Shown: positions 35,071 through 45,037, counted from the first letter of the stretch. The stretch is 64,000 bases of DNA from Phycisphaerae bacterium (GCA_018003015.1 JAGNEZ010000016.1:49356-113355); one strand, 5' to 3'. Notes: generated by a model from the sequence alone, not told the origin. Numbers and translations: made by a program.

Positions 35071-37395
35071 TCAGGTGCTCTTGCTGAGTTCGGAGCTGGC
35101 CGATTCAGCGGCCGTGACGCCGGGCAATTGGACAAACGGCGGGGTGCGACGTTCGCCGGGTTTGAAGGCTGCGGCGTTGGTGCCACTCGTTGTGGAGCGC
35201 ACGCTGCTCGACGAGTAGGAGTAGTAGCTCTCCTTAATCGAGGTGTTGCAGACTACCGCACCCAACAGTCGAGCCTGGACCATCCCGAGCCGCTGGCAGG
35301 CGATCTTCATCGCCCGCGAGTTGGAGAAGTTCGCAAAGGTTGAGAGGATGACGCCATCCACGGCCTGCGCCCAGGCCAGGGCATCCGCGGCCCCCAGCGA
35401 GGGCGGCGAATCGACCACAACATGATCGTACTCCTTCACCGCCTCGCGGAGAAGACGATTCGCCGACCGGCTGTCAAGCACTCCTCGAGCGCTATGACCG
35501 TTGATGCCCGCCACCAGGACATCCAAGTTCGGCAATCGAGAGTGCACCACGGCCTTGGCTAGAGGCTGCTCCCGGAGCAAGACCTCTCGCAGGGTATGGG
35601 AAGTCGCCAGATTCAGTACCTGGCCGATCTGCGGAGCCTGGATGTCGCCGTCGATCAGCAGGACACGAGAGCCGCTCTCTGCAAGGCTGGCCGCGAGGCT
35701 CACGGCCAAGCTAGTCTTGCCCTCGCAGGCCTGCGCGCTGGTCACCAGCAGTGACCTCGGCGGTGACCCATCCTCGCCGAGCCCGGCCAGATTGGCGCGG
35801 ACCAGGCGATAGGATTCAGCGAAGTCCTCTTCAGTGACGCGCCCGGCCTTCAGTTCATGAACGGACGGAACCGCGCCCAGCAGCCTCAGGCCGGTCCCTT
35901 CCTCGACCTCGTACGGGGTGTGGATTCGTGGATCGAGACGGTCGCGCAGGAACGCCAATGCGCACGCCAGGAACAGGGCTCCGACCACCGCGGCGGGGAT
36001 AAACTTCGTGCGGTTGTCTCGGATACCCTCCTCGCGGACTTCTGCTTCTGAGATGACCGAAATTCGCCCCGGACGATCCTTCTCCGTCTCGAGCTTGGTG
36101 ATCTCCTCGGTCACTTCCTGATACCGTTTCTGGACTTCGTCAAGGTTCAGCTTCTCCCGCTGGATGGCCTGGTCATTCTGGCCGACCTCGAGCTGTTGCG
36201 TGTTGGCCGTCTTCACCCTTTCCTCGAGCAAATCACGGAGCGTTTTGGCCTGAGCCAGCTTGCGCTCAAGGGCGGCGACGGCGACATCTTTCATTCTGGC
36301 GGCCATCTCCAGACGGTTCCGCTCATGGTCGCTGGATGCCCGCTCGAGCTCCTTGTCAAGTTCCTTCTTGAGATCCTCGAGTTCGGTTCTGGCCCGCGCA
36401 ACCTCTCTCGCTTCATCGGTCATCACCGAGACGAGCTGGGCCAGCTTGAGAGAAGCGGATTCGATTCGTCTGCGCAGCACCTGCACCATTGGATCGCGTT
36501 CAATCGCAGCCACGCGTTCAGCTGGATTCTCCTCCGGCAGAATATCGATGAGCGATGCCGGGGCACTGGCGGGCGCGCTCGCTGAGACCTGTTTCAACTG
36601 GTTGAGTCGCAGCTGGAGTTGCTCGACATCCAAGGAAGCCCTGCTCCATTCCTGCTGGATCTGCAGACTCCCCTCCACCATACTCTTGCGAATGACTTCG
36701 AACATGGTCGGGCTGGAGGCCTGGTGCTTCTTGGCCAACTCCTGAATCAGGCTCTGCACGGCCTTGAGTTCGGACTCCAGCTCGGCTTTCCTGGAGTTCA
36801 GTCTGTCACGACGAGTCTTGCGTTGCTGGTCCTCCGCGGCGCCGGCCTTGATGCGGTACCTGTCCATGATGGCGCTGGCCAGCGTCTTCGCCGCCGCGGG
36901 ATCGGACTGGGTGACGTTCAACTGCACGACGTAGGTCCTCGGAACAACGGCTGCCTGGACACCCTCGCGCAGTTCGGTCATGGGGTCATCGGCCTGGAAC
37001 AGCGGCAGGGCCTTGACTTGCGGTTCGCTCAGAACCTCCCGCAAGACCCCCTCGCTGGTCATGATCTGAGCCTGGGTGTTCAGGAAGCCGTCGAACGCAG
37101 GCATCATCTCGGTCTGTTCGTCGGCATAGAGAATACGGGGAAGGCTGGGTTGGACTTGAACCTGGGCGGTGGCGGTGTACTTTGGCTTGACGAACTTCCA
37201 GATCGCCACGGCGGCCGGCCCAGCCAGCAGCGGCCAGACCAGCACGACAATCAGCCACCGGCGTTTCAAGGCGGCCAGCAAGTGCCCAACCTTGATCCCC
37301 CCGCCGGCCGGGACCGCATCCTCCGGCATCCCGAGCGGACCACCCCCGGAAGCATCGACGTACGGCTGTATGCCCTGAGACGTTTGTTCAGACAC
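35071..37395 (-). CDS. Wzc-like polysaccharide copolymerase / BY-type tyrosine kinase
   Basis: A 774-residue inner-membrane protein, read from the GTG at 37395 with GGGGG nine bases ahead; a TTG at 37407 is possible. TM1 (about 47-68), a Wzz-type periplasmic part with long coiled coils (about 185-450), TM2 (FIPAAVVGALFLACALAFL) and a cytoplasmic P-loop kinase domain. Walker A is ACEGKTS, Walker A' is VLLIDGDIQAPQ and Walker B is DHVVVDSPP. The Walker A' Arg usual in these kinases (DxDxR) is Gln here. A Tyr cluster YYSYSSSS lies ~45 residues from the end. Such proteins control chain length and export of EPS with a Wza partner (here 24413-25750). Confidence 0.9.
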   Translation of the reverse strand: MSEQTSQGIQPYVDASGGGPLGMPEDAVPAGGGIKVGHLLAALKRRWLIVVLVWPLLAGPAAVAIWKFVKPKYTATAQVQVQPSLPRILYADEQTEMMPAFDGFLNTQAQIMTSEGVLREVLSEPQVKALPLFQADDPMTELREGVQAAVVPRTYVVQLNVTQSDPAAAKTLASAIMDRYRIKAGAAEDQQRKTRRDRLNSRKAELESELKAVQSLIQELAKKHQASSPTMFEVIRKSMVEGSLQIQQEWSRASLDVEQLQLRLNQLKQVSASAPASAPASLIDILPEENPAERVAAIERDPMVQVLRRRIESASLKLAQLVSVMTDEAREVARARTELEDLKKELDKELERASSDHERNRLEMAARMKDVAVAALERKLAQAKTLRDLLEERVKTANTQQLEVGQNDQAIQREKLNLDEVQKRYQEVTEEITKLETEKDRPGRISVISEAEVREEGIRDNRTKFIPAAVVGALFLACALAFLRDRLDPRIHTPYEVEEGTGLRLLGAVPSVHELKAGRVTEEDFAESYRLVRANLAGLGEDGSPPRSLLVTSAQACEGKTSLAVSLAASLAESGSRVLLIDGDIQAPQIGQVLNLATSHTLREVLLREQPLAKAVVHSRLPNLDVLVAGINGHSARGVLDSRSANRLLREAVKEYDHVVVDSPPSLGAADALAWAQAVDGVILSTFANFSNSRAMKIACQRLGMVQARLLGAVVCNTSIKESYYSYSSSSVRSTTSGTNAAAFKPGERRTPPFVQLPGVTAAESASSELSKST

Positions 37396-37593
37396 ATTTG
37401 CCCCCAAGCAACACTCAAGCCAATCAGCGTCTTGAGGCCCTGCGGCAGCACCACGGCAGCCACCCCGTCAAGGGGACACGCAGCGTCCGCCCGCCGCGGA
37501 CCGGCCGGACGCCTCATTCTCTCATCATCGGCCCGAACGCCCCGCAACCCGAGCACCGAGCGCGCAAAGCTCGCCTTACAATTGGTAAAACAC

Positions 37594-37599
37594 ATTATA
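37594..37599 (-). promoter_or_regulatory. Likely -10 box (TATAAT) ahead of the Wzc-like gene
   Basis: A perfect TATAAT on the minus strand in an AT-rich island of the 279-base gap between the TPR and Wzc-like genes, about 200 bases before the GTG at 37395. The -35 region is poor. Confidence 0.35.
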
Positions 37600-37674
37600 G
37601 GTCCTAGAAGACCGCTTTTCCACACCCCCTGCGGCCGAGATTCGGGCGTCCGCCATGAAGGTCCAATGGGGCGG

Positions 37675-40600
37675 TCACTTCAGTTGATCGCGCAAGGCCT
37701 GGGCCTCGGTCAACTCGGCATCAGAGAGCCTCAGGTCCTTCTTGGGAGTAGCCAGAAGTTCGCGGAGCAACTGCGCGCTTCGCTCGCGATCGCTGGTGGC
37801 CAGCGTTCTCGCCAGATGGAAACGAGCCGACTGCCTCGTAGATTCGGCCAGCCCCTCCCCGAGCGCCAGGCACTTCTCCAGGGCTTGCTTCGACCCGTCC
37901 AACTTCCCGAGTCGATACTGAATCACGCCCCAGGTATCCCACAGGCTGCCTGCCACCGGGTCGCCGCTGCCCTTCTCGATGGTCTCGATCGCCTTCGCGA
38001 TCCGCCGGGCCGCCTCCTCCGGCTTCTTCTGCTCCTCGCACATCAGCCAAGCGAGATCGTTGGTCAGCTGTAGATGGCCTGGATCGAGCTTCAAGCCCTG
38101 TTCGAAGGCCGCCGCGGCTTCTTGAAGCTGGCCAATCCGATAGTATCCGATCCCGAGCTGTGAGAAGGCCAAGGGGTCGTCGGGGCGTTGCCGGGTCACC
38201 ATTTCGAAGAACTCGACGCCGGTTTTCGCCCAGGCGGGATCGCCTGATTCCAGCAGAGTCGCCCCGACTCTCGACATCAAGACCACATCCCCGGCATTCT
38301 TGGCCAGACACTCACGAGCCATGGCCACGAAAGACTCCCATTGGCGCTGGGAAGCCAGCCATCCCAAGCGGCCGAGATCCACTGCTGCCTGGCGGTCCTT
38401 GTTCCCAGCCACCATGGCCTCTGCCTGCTTGATCAGGGCCTCCGCCCGAACGAAGTCCTTCGCCGCACTGCTCATCTCCGCCAGAGCCAGTCGTGCGTTG
38501 AAGGCATCCCTGGCTTCGGATCGCTCCAGGAAGCCAGAGAGAGCGGCAATCGCCTCGTTCGCTCGACCGGCTCTCGCCAGGCTCGAGGCATAGAGAATTG
38601 CCGTCGCCTCGCTGCCCGGCTGTAGCTCAAGGGCGCTTCGGGCGGCGACCACGGCACGATCCGGGTTCGTTTCGAGGAGCAACTGAGCTTGCCTCACCAG
38701 CAGCCTGTGGTCTTGGGGATTGGCGATCACTCCACGATCCAGGTAGTCCAACCCCCTCGCCCGTTGCCGCTGAGCTACCGTTCGGTCCGCGCGCCTCAAG
38801 GCCTGTTCTTCTTGGACAAGGGCTGTTTGCGCCAACAAGGCGTAGGCGAAGCTTGATTTCGGATTCCTGGCCAGGATCCGGTCGCATACTCCCTCCAACT
38901 CCTGCAAGAAAGCTGTGATCTCCTCCGGCTTCCGGACTTTGAACTGAGTCTCATCAAGTGAAGTCAGCTGAAGTTCGACCCGTGTGAGTAGCAGCTCGTC
39001 CCTCAGATTCAGCAGCTGTTCATCCTTGGGACGTTCCTTGAGTCCCTGCTCCAGATCCCGGAGCAACTCGTCAAGGAGAATTCGCCCCTTCTCCTTCTCG
39101 GACTTGTCCCCTGAGCTCACCCGAGCCTCGGCCAAAGCCCCGCGGAGAAGGTACGACCTGGGCATCAGTTTCAGTCCCGCTTCCCAGCTTTCCACGGCCT
39201 GCTGAAACTGGTTCTGGCGATAGTACATCCGCCCCACTGCCAGATACCCTTCCTCCGCCCTACCCTCCAGGCTCGCAACCTGCTGGAGATCGACTGCGGC
39301 TGAGGCCAAGTCTCGCTGAGCCTCGTGAACCCGAGCGCGCAACTGGTAGGCATCCGCCGAGGGCTTCCTGGCGATTGCCTCGCCGCACAGGTCGAGTGCC
39401 TCCTTAAACTCGGAGCGATCGAGGTGGAACTCGACGCGTGCAGCGAGCACTTCGGGGGCTTCGGGCTTGATGGCGGCCGCTTCTGCCAACAGCTGCCGAG
39501 CCCGGGTGGCACCTTCGGGCGAGGTGGAGAGTGCCCGGGCCAAGTTCAGCCGTGCCGCGTAGTCCCTGCCATCCTTAACCTGTTCTTCGAGCAGAGCCAC
39601 GGCTCCCCTGGCATCCCCTCGCTGAAACGCTTGCTGAACCCGGAACTGCAGCACTTCGGGACGATTCAGGGCCTCTGCAGGCAAGGCCGCGAGGACCTGA
39701 TCGACCTCGCTCCACCGCCGCAACTTCGCCGCAGCTTCCAGAACCCCAACGGCAAGTTGGATGTTCTGCGAATCGAGGGCAAACGCTTTGCGGGAGACGC
39801 CGATTGCGAGCTCCCATTCCCCAGCCTTCGCGTATCGCTGGGTAAGAGCCAGAGCGGCTTCGCTGAACTCCGGGTCCTTGGCCAGACACTCGTTGAGATT
39901 GGCCTCGATCTCCCTGCGGTGGTTCTGCCAGTCGTCGCTCTGAAGCCACCCCACCGCCTGCCAGTAGCGCCAATGGAGCCCGGATTCCCCTTCGGCCTTC
40001 TTCAACTGCTCGACCAGGGCTGAGAATTTCCCGGGGTCCGGTCTCAGAGCGAGAAGCCGGTTCAGGATCGCCACGTTGCCCGGTTCTTCCTCCACGACGC
40101 GTGCGAGCACCTCGCGAGCTTCCTCCACGTGTTGCTGTCGAACCAACCACTCGGCCAGCTGGGTTCGGATGAGGGTCCGACCCGAGCCGGTTGCCTGCTC
40201 CGCGGCGGCGGTGAACGTCTTGCGAGCCATCTCCTGATCACCTTGCCGGGCGTACACCTCAGCCAACATGGCCTGAAACAGGGGAAGCTGGGTCTTGTCG
40301 GCCGAGGAGATGGCCGCGGTGCACTCCTCGATAGCCTCTCTGTGCTTGCCTGCGTCGATGAGGATTCCGACCAGGGCTGCGGTGATGGTAGCAGTCTCGC
40401 GCGACTCATCACGTGTTGATTTGAGGATCTTGACTGCTTCCTCCAGCTGTCCTCGGAAGTACGTCAGTTGGGCCAACTGGACTTTCAGGGCCACATCTTG
40501 GGGCACCGCGTCACTCCGCTCTCTGACCTCGCGGTAGAGCGTTTCGATCTTACGGGCGTCGGGTTTGGCCCCACCCGGCCGAGCAAGAAGGCTCTGCATC

Positions 40601-42150
40601 TGGAGGGACCTCAGGGTGGCCGACCGGGCCGCATACGGGTTGGATCGAGCCTCGGTGAACGCCTTGATCGCATCCTCCCATCGCCCCAGCTCCGAGTAGA
40701 CCTGGGAGAGGGCCATCTGGCCAGCTGTGGGCGAACGTCCCACCTGGACCGCGCCACGCACGTACTCCTTGAGAGGCGAGATAGCCCTACGAGGATTGCC
40801 GCTGGCGACGTAGGCGCGTCCGAGCCACAGATAGGCACCGACCAGTCGCGGGTTCGCACCCGCCAGTTTCAGGGCCTCTTCGAGCTTGGGCATGGCGTCG
40901 GCCACGTTGCCGTCGGCGAACGCCACCACGCCTTCCAGGTAACGGAGCACTTCCGCCGGGGTGTCTGGTTTCCTGGCCTCATCCAGCCGGGCACGAGCAT
41001 CCTTCGGCCGGTTCGCCATCGCGTACAGTTCGACTGCGGGAGCGAGCAGGTCATATCGCCTGTCACCCAGCGGCAGCTTGAATGCCCGATCCAACACGGC
41101 CGCGCCACCTTCGGCCTCGTTCAGGTCGATGGCCAGCGCACAGCGAACCAGATAGACGTCGACCTCCGTAGGGGCCAGTGCCTCCGCCCGGTCGAACTGG
41201 GCGTTGGCTTCGTTTCGCCGACCGATATCCACGAATAGTTGGGCGATCTGGACCGCATCTTCCCAGTTCGTCGACTCCAGTCGGACGGCCTCGGCAAGAT
41301 CCTCCAGAACGCGCTCCCGGTTCTCCTGGGCGCGTTGCGATTCTCCAGCGGCAGCGAAGATCCTGGCGATTCTGTAGGTATGCGAAGCCCGGACAATTCG
41401 GGCAGCGGCAACCTTGGGATTGCGGGCCACGGCTTCATCGAGCACCTCGATGCATCGATCCCAGGTGGCGACGAGTTGGTCGGCCGACGCCAACGGGGTC
41501 GAGGTCGAAACAGAGGGAACCTGGTCGGCCGGAGCCGTCCCGGTGGCCGGGGCGCTCTCCGGGCCTGGGATCTGGCCAGCCAGAATGAACGAGACAGACA
41601 GGCTTGCTGCCTCATAGTCCTCCGGGTGGGCCTTGATCAATCGGTCGAGTGTCTCAGCCGCTTTCGCCCGCTTGTCGTTAGCCCAGTAGGCACGAGCCAG
41701 GAGCCTCTGCGCGGCCAGGCTATCCGGGGCAACCCTGTGCCAGGCCTCGGCCGCATGCTCAGCCTCGGCCGGCGCCCCCATCCCCAAGAACAGGGTAACA
41801 AGCCGGTCAGCCGCCTCCGCATGTGCCGGCTGCAGCCGAAGAATCGTGTCCAGAGCGGCGACGGCCTGTGTGACGGCTCCTCGACTCTGGGGTCGGCGTT
41901 TCAGTTGGGCGTTGGCGTACTTCAGGAGCATGGGAACATCTTGGTTGTTCGCGGCCACATAGCGACCCAGCTCAGTGGCCGCGTTCGTGTAGTCCCGGGC
42001 CTCGTACGCCGCCTCTCCCGCAGCCAGGGCCTTCCTCACCGCTACTCTCTTGCGGTATTTGCGCAGCTCAAACAAGCCTGCACCGACCACCGCGACAGCG
42101 AGAAGCACAATGATCAGCTTAAAGATCCGGCTCGAACTCGCAGTGCCCAT
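37675..42150 (-). CDS. Very long membrane-anchored TPR protein (PrsT-like)
   Basis: A 1491-residue protein from the ATG at 42150, where an N-terminal membrane anchor begins (FKLIIVLLAVAVVGAGLFEL). The frame is open to 42321, but that stretch looks non-coding; GAGGG lies 9 bases upstream of the chosen start. The rest is almost entirely tetratricopeptide-type helix pairs, for example ALAAGEAAYEARDYTNAATEL and DPLAFSQLGIGYYRIGQLQ. Size and neighbourhood resemble the PrsT TPR protein of PEP-CTERM/exosortase EPS loci, though it has a signal anchor rather than an obvious lipobox. It probably scaffolds the export machinery in the periplasm. The Wzc-like gene follows in the same direction. Confidence 0.8.
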   Translation of the reverse strand: MGTASSSRIFKLIIVLLAVAVVGAGLFELRKYRKRVAVRKALAAGEAAYEARDYTNAATELGRYVAANNQDVPMLLKYANAQLKRRPQSRGAVTQAVAALDTILRLQPAHAEAADRLVTLFLGMGAPAEAEHAAEAWHRVAPDSLAAQRLLARAYWANDKRAKAAETLDRLIKAHPEDYEAASLSVSFILAGQIPGPESAPATGTAPADQVPSVSTSTPLASADQLVATWDRCIEVLDEAVARNPKVAAARIVRASHTYRIARIFAAAGESQRAQENRERVLEDLAEAVRLESTNWEDAVQIAQLFVDIGRRNEANAQFDRAEALAPTEVDVYLVRCALAIDLNEAEGGAAVLDRAFKLPLGDRRYDLLAPAVELYAMANRPKDARARLDEARKPDTPAEVLRYLEGVVAFADGNVADAMPKLEEALKLAGANPRLVGAYLWLGRAYVASGNPRRAISPLKEYVRGAVQVGRSPTAGQMALSQVYSELGRWEDAIKAFTEARSNPYAARSATLRSLQMQSLLARPGGAKPDARKIETLYREVRERSDAVPQDVALKVQLAQLTYFRGQLEEAVKILKSTRDESRETATITAALVGILIDAGKHREAIEECTAAISSADKTQLPLFQAMLAEVYARQGDQEMARKTFTAAAEQATGSGRTLIRTQLAEWLVRQQHVEEAREVLARVVEEEPGNVAILNRLLALRPDPGKFSALVEQLKKAEGESGLHWRYWQAVGWLQSDDWQNHRREIEANLNECLAKDPEFSEAALALTQRYAKAGEWELAIGVSRKAFALDSQNIQLAVGVLEAAAKLRRWSEVDQVLAALPAEALNRPEVLQFRVQQAFQRGDARGAVALLEEQVKDGRDYAARLNLARALSTSPEGATRARQLLAEAAAIKPEAPEVLAARVEFHLDRSEFKEALDLCGEAIARKPSADAYQLRARVHEAQRDLASAAVDLQQVASLEGRAEEGYLAVGRMYYRQNQFQQAVESWEAGLKLMPRSYLLRGALAEARVSSGDKSEKEKGRILLDELLRDLEQGLKERPKDEQLLNLRDELLLTRVELQLTSLDETQFKVRKPEEITAFLQELEGVCDRILARNPKSSFAYALLAQTALVQEEQALRRADRTVAQRQRARGLDYLDRGVIANPQDHRLLVRQAQLLLETNPDRAVVAARSALELQPGSEATAILYASSLARAGRANEAIAALSGFLERSEARDAFNARLALAEMSSAAKDFVRAEALIKQAEAMVAGNKDRQAAVDLGRLGWLASQRQWESFVAMARECLAKNAGDVVLMSRVGATLLESGDPAWAKTGVEFFEMVTRQRPDDPLAFSQLGIGYYRIGQLQEAAAAFEQGLKLDPGHLQLTNDLAWLMCEEQKKPEEAARRIAKAIETIEKGSGDPVAGSLWDTWGVIQYRLGKLDGSKQALEKCLALGEGLAESTRQSARFHLARTLATSDRERSAQLLRELLATPKKDLRLSDAELTEAQALRDQLK

Positions 42151-42740
42151 CACAGAGCCCTCATCTCTTGAACTCAGCGTTCGAGACGCTGCGGCTGACC
42201 CATCGGGGTCATTATCGCCTGCCAGCCTTGCCGTAACCGACGCAAAAGGCACCCCTCCCCTCGCCGCCAGGCGACCGAGCGTACAACCGGAACCATAACC
42301 GACGCGTACGGCTCCTGGCAAGTCGCAACGGAATTGTTTTCCCGATCACTAAACCTCTCCGATTCGGGTACTCACCCATAGCAGGGTAGGAATCGAGCTT
42401 GCGTGCGGCTAGTCTGGCGACACGGCAGATCAGGGGCTACCTCCGTCATGGGGCGAAGACCCTGATCAATTCTACAATCGGCAGCGCGTGCTTTTTCCTA
42501 AAGCTGTGGGGCGGCACCCGTGGGCAACGGCCTCAAGCTTCGGGAGCATCTCACGCTGAAAAGACCCCACAGGAGAATCCTCTTTGGCGTATTCCCGGGA
42601 ACTGGCGTTTAAGAATTGAAGACGGCTTGCCGACAACCTAGGTATGGCTCGGTCTTTTTCCAGGGATCGCTCCGGCATCTGCGGACAATACCGGGGCCCC
42701 TGCGCCACGCGATCCACATGAAAGGCTAAACGGTGCATTC
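42151..42740. other. Divergent intergenic region with a possible structured RNA
   Basis: A 590-base space between the TPR gene (minus) and the PilZ gene (plus). It holds the folded element at 42504-42572 and a 10-bp palindrome TTCCCGGGAA at 42592-42601. No gene is supported. Confidence 0.55.
42504..42572 (+). ncRNA. Candidate multi-stem RNA element upstream of the PilZ gene
   Basis: An 8-bp perfect outer stem (CTGTGGGG 42504-42511 with CCCCACAG 42565-42572) encloses 53 bases that can form at least two inner hairpins (CCGT/ACGG around GGGCA; CTC/GAG near 42532-42545). It sits 168 bases ahead of the ATG on the same strand. It does not match a riboswitch class known to me. It could be chance pairing in GC-rich DNA. 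Confidence 0.3.
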
Positions 42741-43112
42741 ATGGTGACTTCCGGCCCATCATTGTCACGACTGGCGGCGGCGGTCGGACCTTTGACCTTC
42801 GGTATCGAGCGAAGGGCTCATCCCAGGGTGGGCTTCGACTGTCCGGTTCGATGGGGCATGGAAGGCGCTGGCCGGATCGGCTGGGCCCGGGATGCCAGTG
42901 AGAGCGGCGCGGGGTTCATTGTGAGGTCATCCGAGGCACCAGAAGTTGGCCAGATGCTGGAACTGGTTTTCAAGCTCGACAACTACTGCGAATGGATGGT
43001 CGACCGCAAGGCCGAGGTCTGCTGGAGCCAGATGGTTGAGCCCGGGGTCTACCACATCGGCGTGAGGCTACATGGATCCCAGTTCGGCAGGAGCCGTTTT
43101 CCTCGAGTCTGA
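42741..43112 (+). CDS. PilZ-domain protein (probable c-di-GMP receptor)
   Basis: A 123-residue single-domain protein. ERRAHPRV supplies the RxxxR motif and DASESGAGF the DxSxxG motif that together bind cyclic di-GMP in PilZ domains; the remaining beta-barrel strands (MLELVFKLDN, KAEVCW, YHIGVRLHG) are in place. It could link c-di-GMP level to surface traits such as the EPS locus beside it. That link is inferred from position only. It is transcribed away from the TPR gene and converges with the ABC permease gene. Confidence 0.85.
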   Translation: MVTSGPSLSRLAAAVGPLTFGIERRAHPRVGFDCPVRWGMEGAGRIGWARDASESGAGFIVRSSEAPEVGQMLELVFKLDNYCEWMVDRKAEVCWSQMVEPGVYHIGVRLHGSQFGRSRFPRV

Positions 43113-43315
43113 CGTTTCCCCGCGGGCCGGCAGGCTGCGGCGCTCTCTGCAGAAAGGATGATAGCCGAGCCAGCCAAGGGGCTCGGGTATCTTCGCTTAA
43201 GGAACAACTTGACCCGCTTGCTGCGGTGCGCTGGGTGTCGTCACCGGCCAACGGCCAAGCCTGATGGCCGCAGCCCGCTGTCCGGCCGTGTTTCCGGCAA
43301 GCCTGGGAAAGAAGG

Positions 43316-45037
43316 TCAGCACTCCAGCCGGCTGATGTGACGGATGCCGACAAGCATGGCCACGGCAGCGGCGAACACGTTGAGGCCAACGACACCGGCA
43401 AGCCATGCTGCGACGGAATGAGGCAGTCCATCGCTGGAGGCAGCCCAGTCAACCCGGATACTCATTACCCCCATGGCCGCCAGCGACGCCACGACCAGTC
43501 CGATCGACAGCAACAGGCTGACTGTCCCGCCGAAGCCGCCCGCAATCCGAGCGGGGTTGCGTTCGTGGAAGACGGGCATTCGGGCCCCCATTCCAATACT
43601 CACGCCGCATAAGCCGACACAGACGGCGGCGCTGGCAAGCAAGTGAGCGACTGCCAGGATGGGGGGCAGATCGAGACGATACACCGAGACGCCCATCACC
43701 GTCATGGCCACAACGAGCGTGATCGTCACGGCGAACAGGAACTTGGCCACGATCATGCCGCTCCGTCGCAAAGGCAGGAGGCCCAACAACCACAGTTGCT
43801 GGGTTTCGAGGGATACGATGGGGAACACGAACCGGCTGGTGAAAGTGGCCAGGATGAGACAGACGGCGGTGAGATTCAGGAACGCGATGAGGACTTGCAG
43901 CCGGGGCTCGGTCAAGTCGGTCCAGAGATGCTGCACATTCGAAACGTACAATCCAAGCAGGCCGATGAGAATCGCCATCTGTGTCCACTGAAGGGGATCA
44001 CGGGCGAAGCTCTTGAGATCCTTGGCCGCCAGAAGCCTCTGCCGCCAGGGAAGGTAGGCGAAGATGACGTCCGCGATCAGGGAGATGACTCGACCTGAGC
44101 GTCGGACGCTGCGGGCGCCAGAGATCTGGGCACGTGCGAATGCCGCGGGCAGGCCTTTTGAGACCAGGACCACCGCGATGAGACTGACGAAGAGGGCATT
44201 GGCAGCGGTGACGTACAGGTAGAATGTCGCGGGCGCCGGCTGACCCTGCATGGCATGATTGATGCCCTTGGAGACCCAATTGTGGGGCAGCATCGCGTTC
44301 TGAATAAGGCCGATTCGATCGTAGAAATGCTGCAGCCAGTCAGTCACCGAGATCGGAGACTGCAGAATGTCGCGGAAAGACCAGACCCCGAGAAGACAGA
44401 GCAGGGCCGCGACAAGGACCATCGTGCGCCGAGGCGTCTTTGGGCATACCAGTGCGAGCAGCCAGGCAATCAGCAGGCCAAAGGCCCCAGGGATGGGCAG
44501 GAAGGCGAGAAACAAGCCCAGGAACAGCGGATAGAAGGCCAGTGATTCTTCCCGCCGCACGGTGGCGATCGCCATCATCAGTGGTATTCCCAAAAGGATG
44601 AGCGACCAACTGGCTAGAACCAGGCTCTCCAGAAAGCGAAGGATCACCACGTCGCAGGTGGAGATCGGAGTGGTCATCAAGAAAGTGCTCTCGGGCCGCC
44701 GGAACAAGCCCCCGTAGGATAGGATCGCGTTCGAGAAAACCAGCATGGCACTCAGGGCGAGGAAGAAGAACGTGAAGATCAGGGGCGTGGCCACGATCCC
44801 CTCAAGAACCTGGCGCTTGACCTGTGCGAGGGTCCAGACCAGCATCACGTAGAGCCCCGCCCAGATGAGCAGAATCGAGAATGCGGATCCCAGAAGCCGC
44901 AAGGGCCGTTCACGGGCGGCCTGCCAGGCTGAGTTGCGGAGCACCATCCACCGCAACCAGATCAGCAGAAGGAGCCCGTTTCGCGGCGGTCGTCCTACGG
45001 GAGCGATCGGATCAGCTAACGTGGGAGGCTGGGTCAT
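43316..45037 (-). CDS. ABC transporter permease, probable exporter
   Basis: A 573-residue integral membrane protein with about a dozen hydrophobic segments (for example LLGSAFSILLIWAGLYVMLV, PLIFTFFFLALSAMLVFSNA and LAGVVGLNVFAAAVAMLVGI). It fits the large 'putative ABC exporter' permeases that carry two sets of ~6 spans in one chain. It starts 16 bases after the ATPase gene and is the last of a three-gene operon. Substrate unknown; the partner exported protein at 45829 may help. Confidence 0.8.
   Translation of the reverse strand: MTQPPTLADPIAPVGRPPRNGLLLLIWLRWMVLRNSAWQAARERPLRLLGSAFSILLIWAGLYVMLVWTLAQVKRQVLEGIVATPLIFTFFFLALSAMLVFSNAILSYGGLFRRPESTFLMTTPISTCDVVILRFLESLVLASWSLILLGIPLMMAIATVRREESLAFYPLFLGLFLAFLPIPGAFGLLIAWLLALVCPKTPRRTMVLVAALLCLLGVWSFRDILQSPISVTDWLQHFYDRIGLIQNAMLPHNWVSKGINHAMQGQPAPATFYLYVTAANALFVSLIAVVLVSKGLPAAFARAQISGARSVRRSGRVISLIADVIFAYLPWRQRLLAAKDLKSFARDPLQWTQMAILIGLLGLYVSNVQHLWTDLTEPRLQVLIAFLNLTAVCLILATFTSRFVFPIVSLETQQLWLLGLLPLRRSGMIVAKFLFAVTITLVVAMTVMGVSVYRLDLPPILAVAHLLASAAVCVGLCGVSIGMGARMPVFHERNPARIAGGFGGTVSLLLSIGLVVASLAAMGVMSIRVDWAASSDGLPHSVAAWLAGVVGLNVFAAAVAMLVGIRHISRLEC

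Noticed and set aside
42504..42600. c-di-GMP (GEMM) riboswitch upstream of the PilZ gene
   Set aside because: A GGGCAA stretch and the context looked tempting, but the conserved GACGCAAAGCC part and the tetraloop-receptor arrangement are missing.
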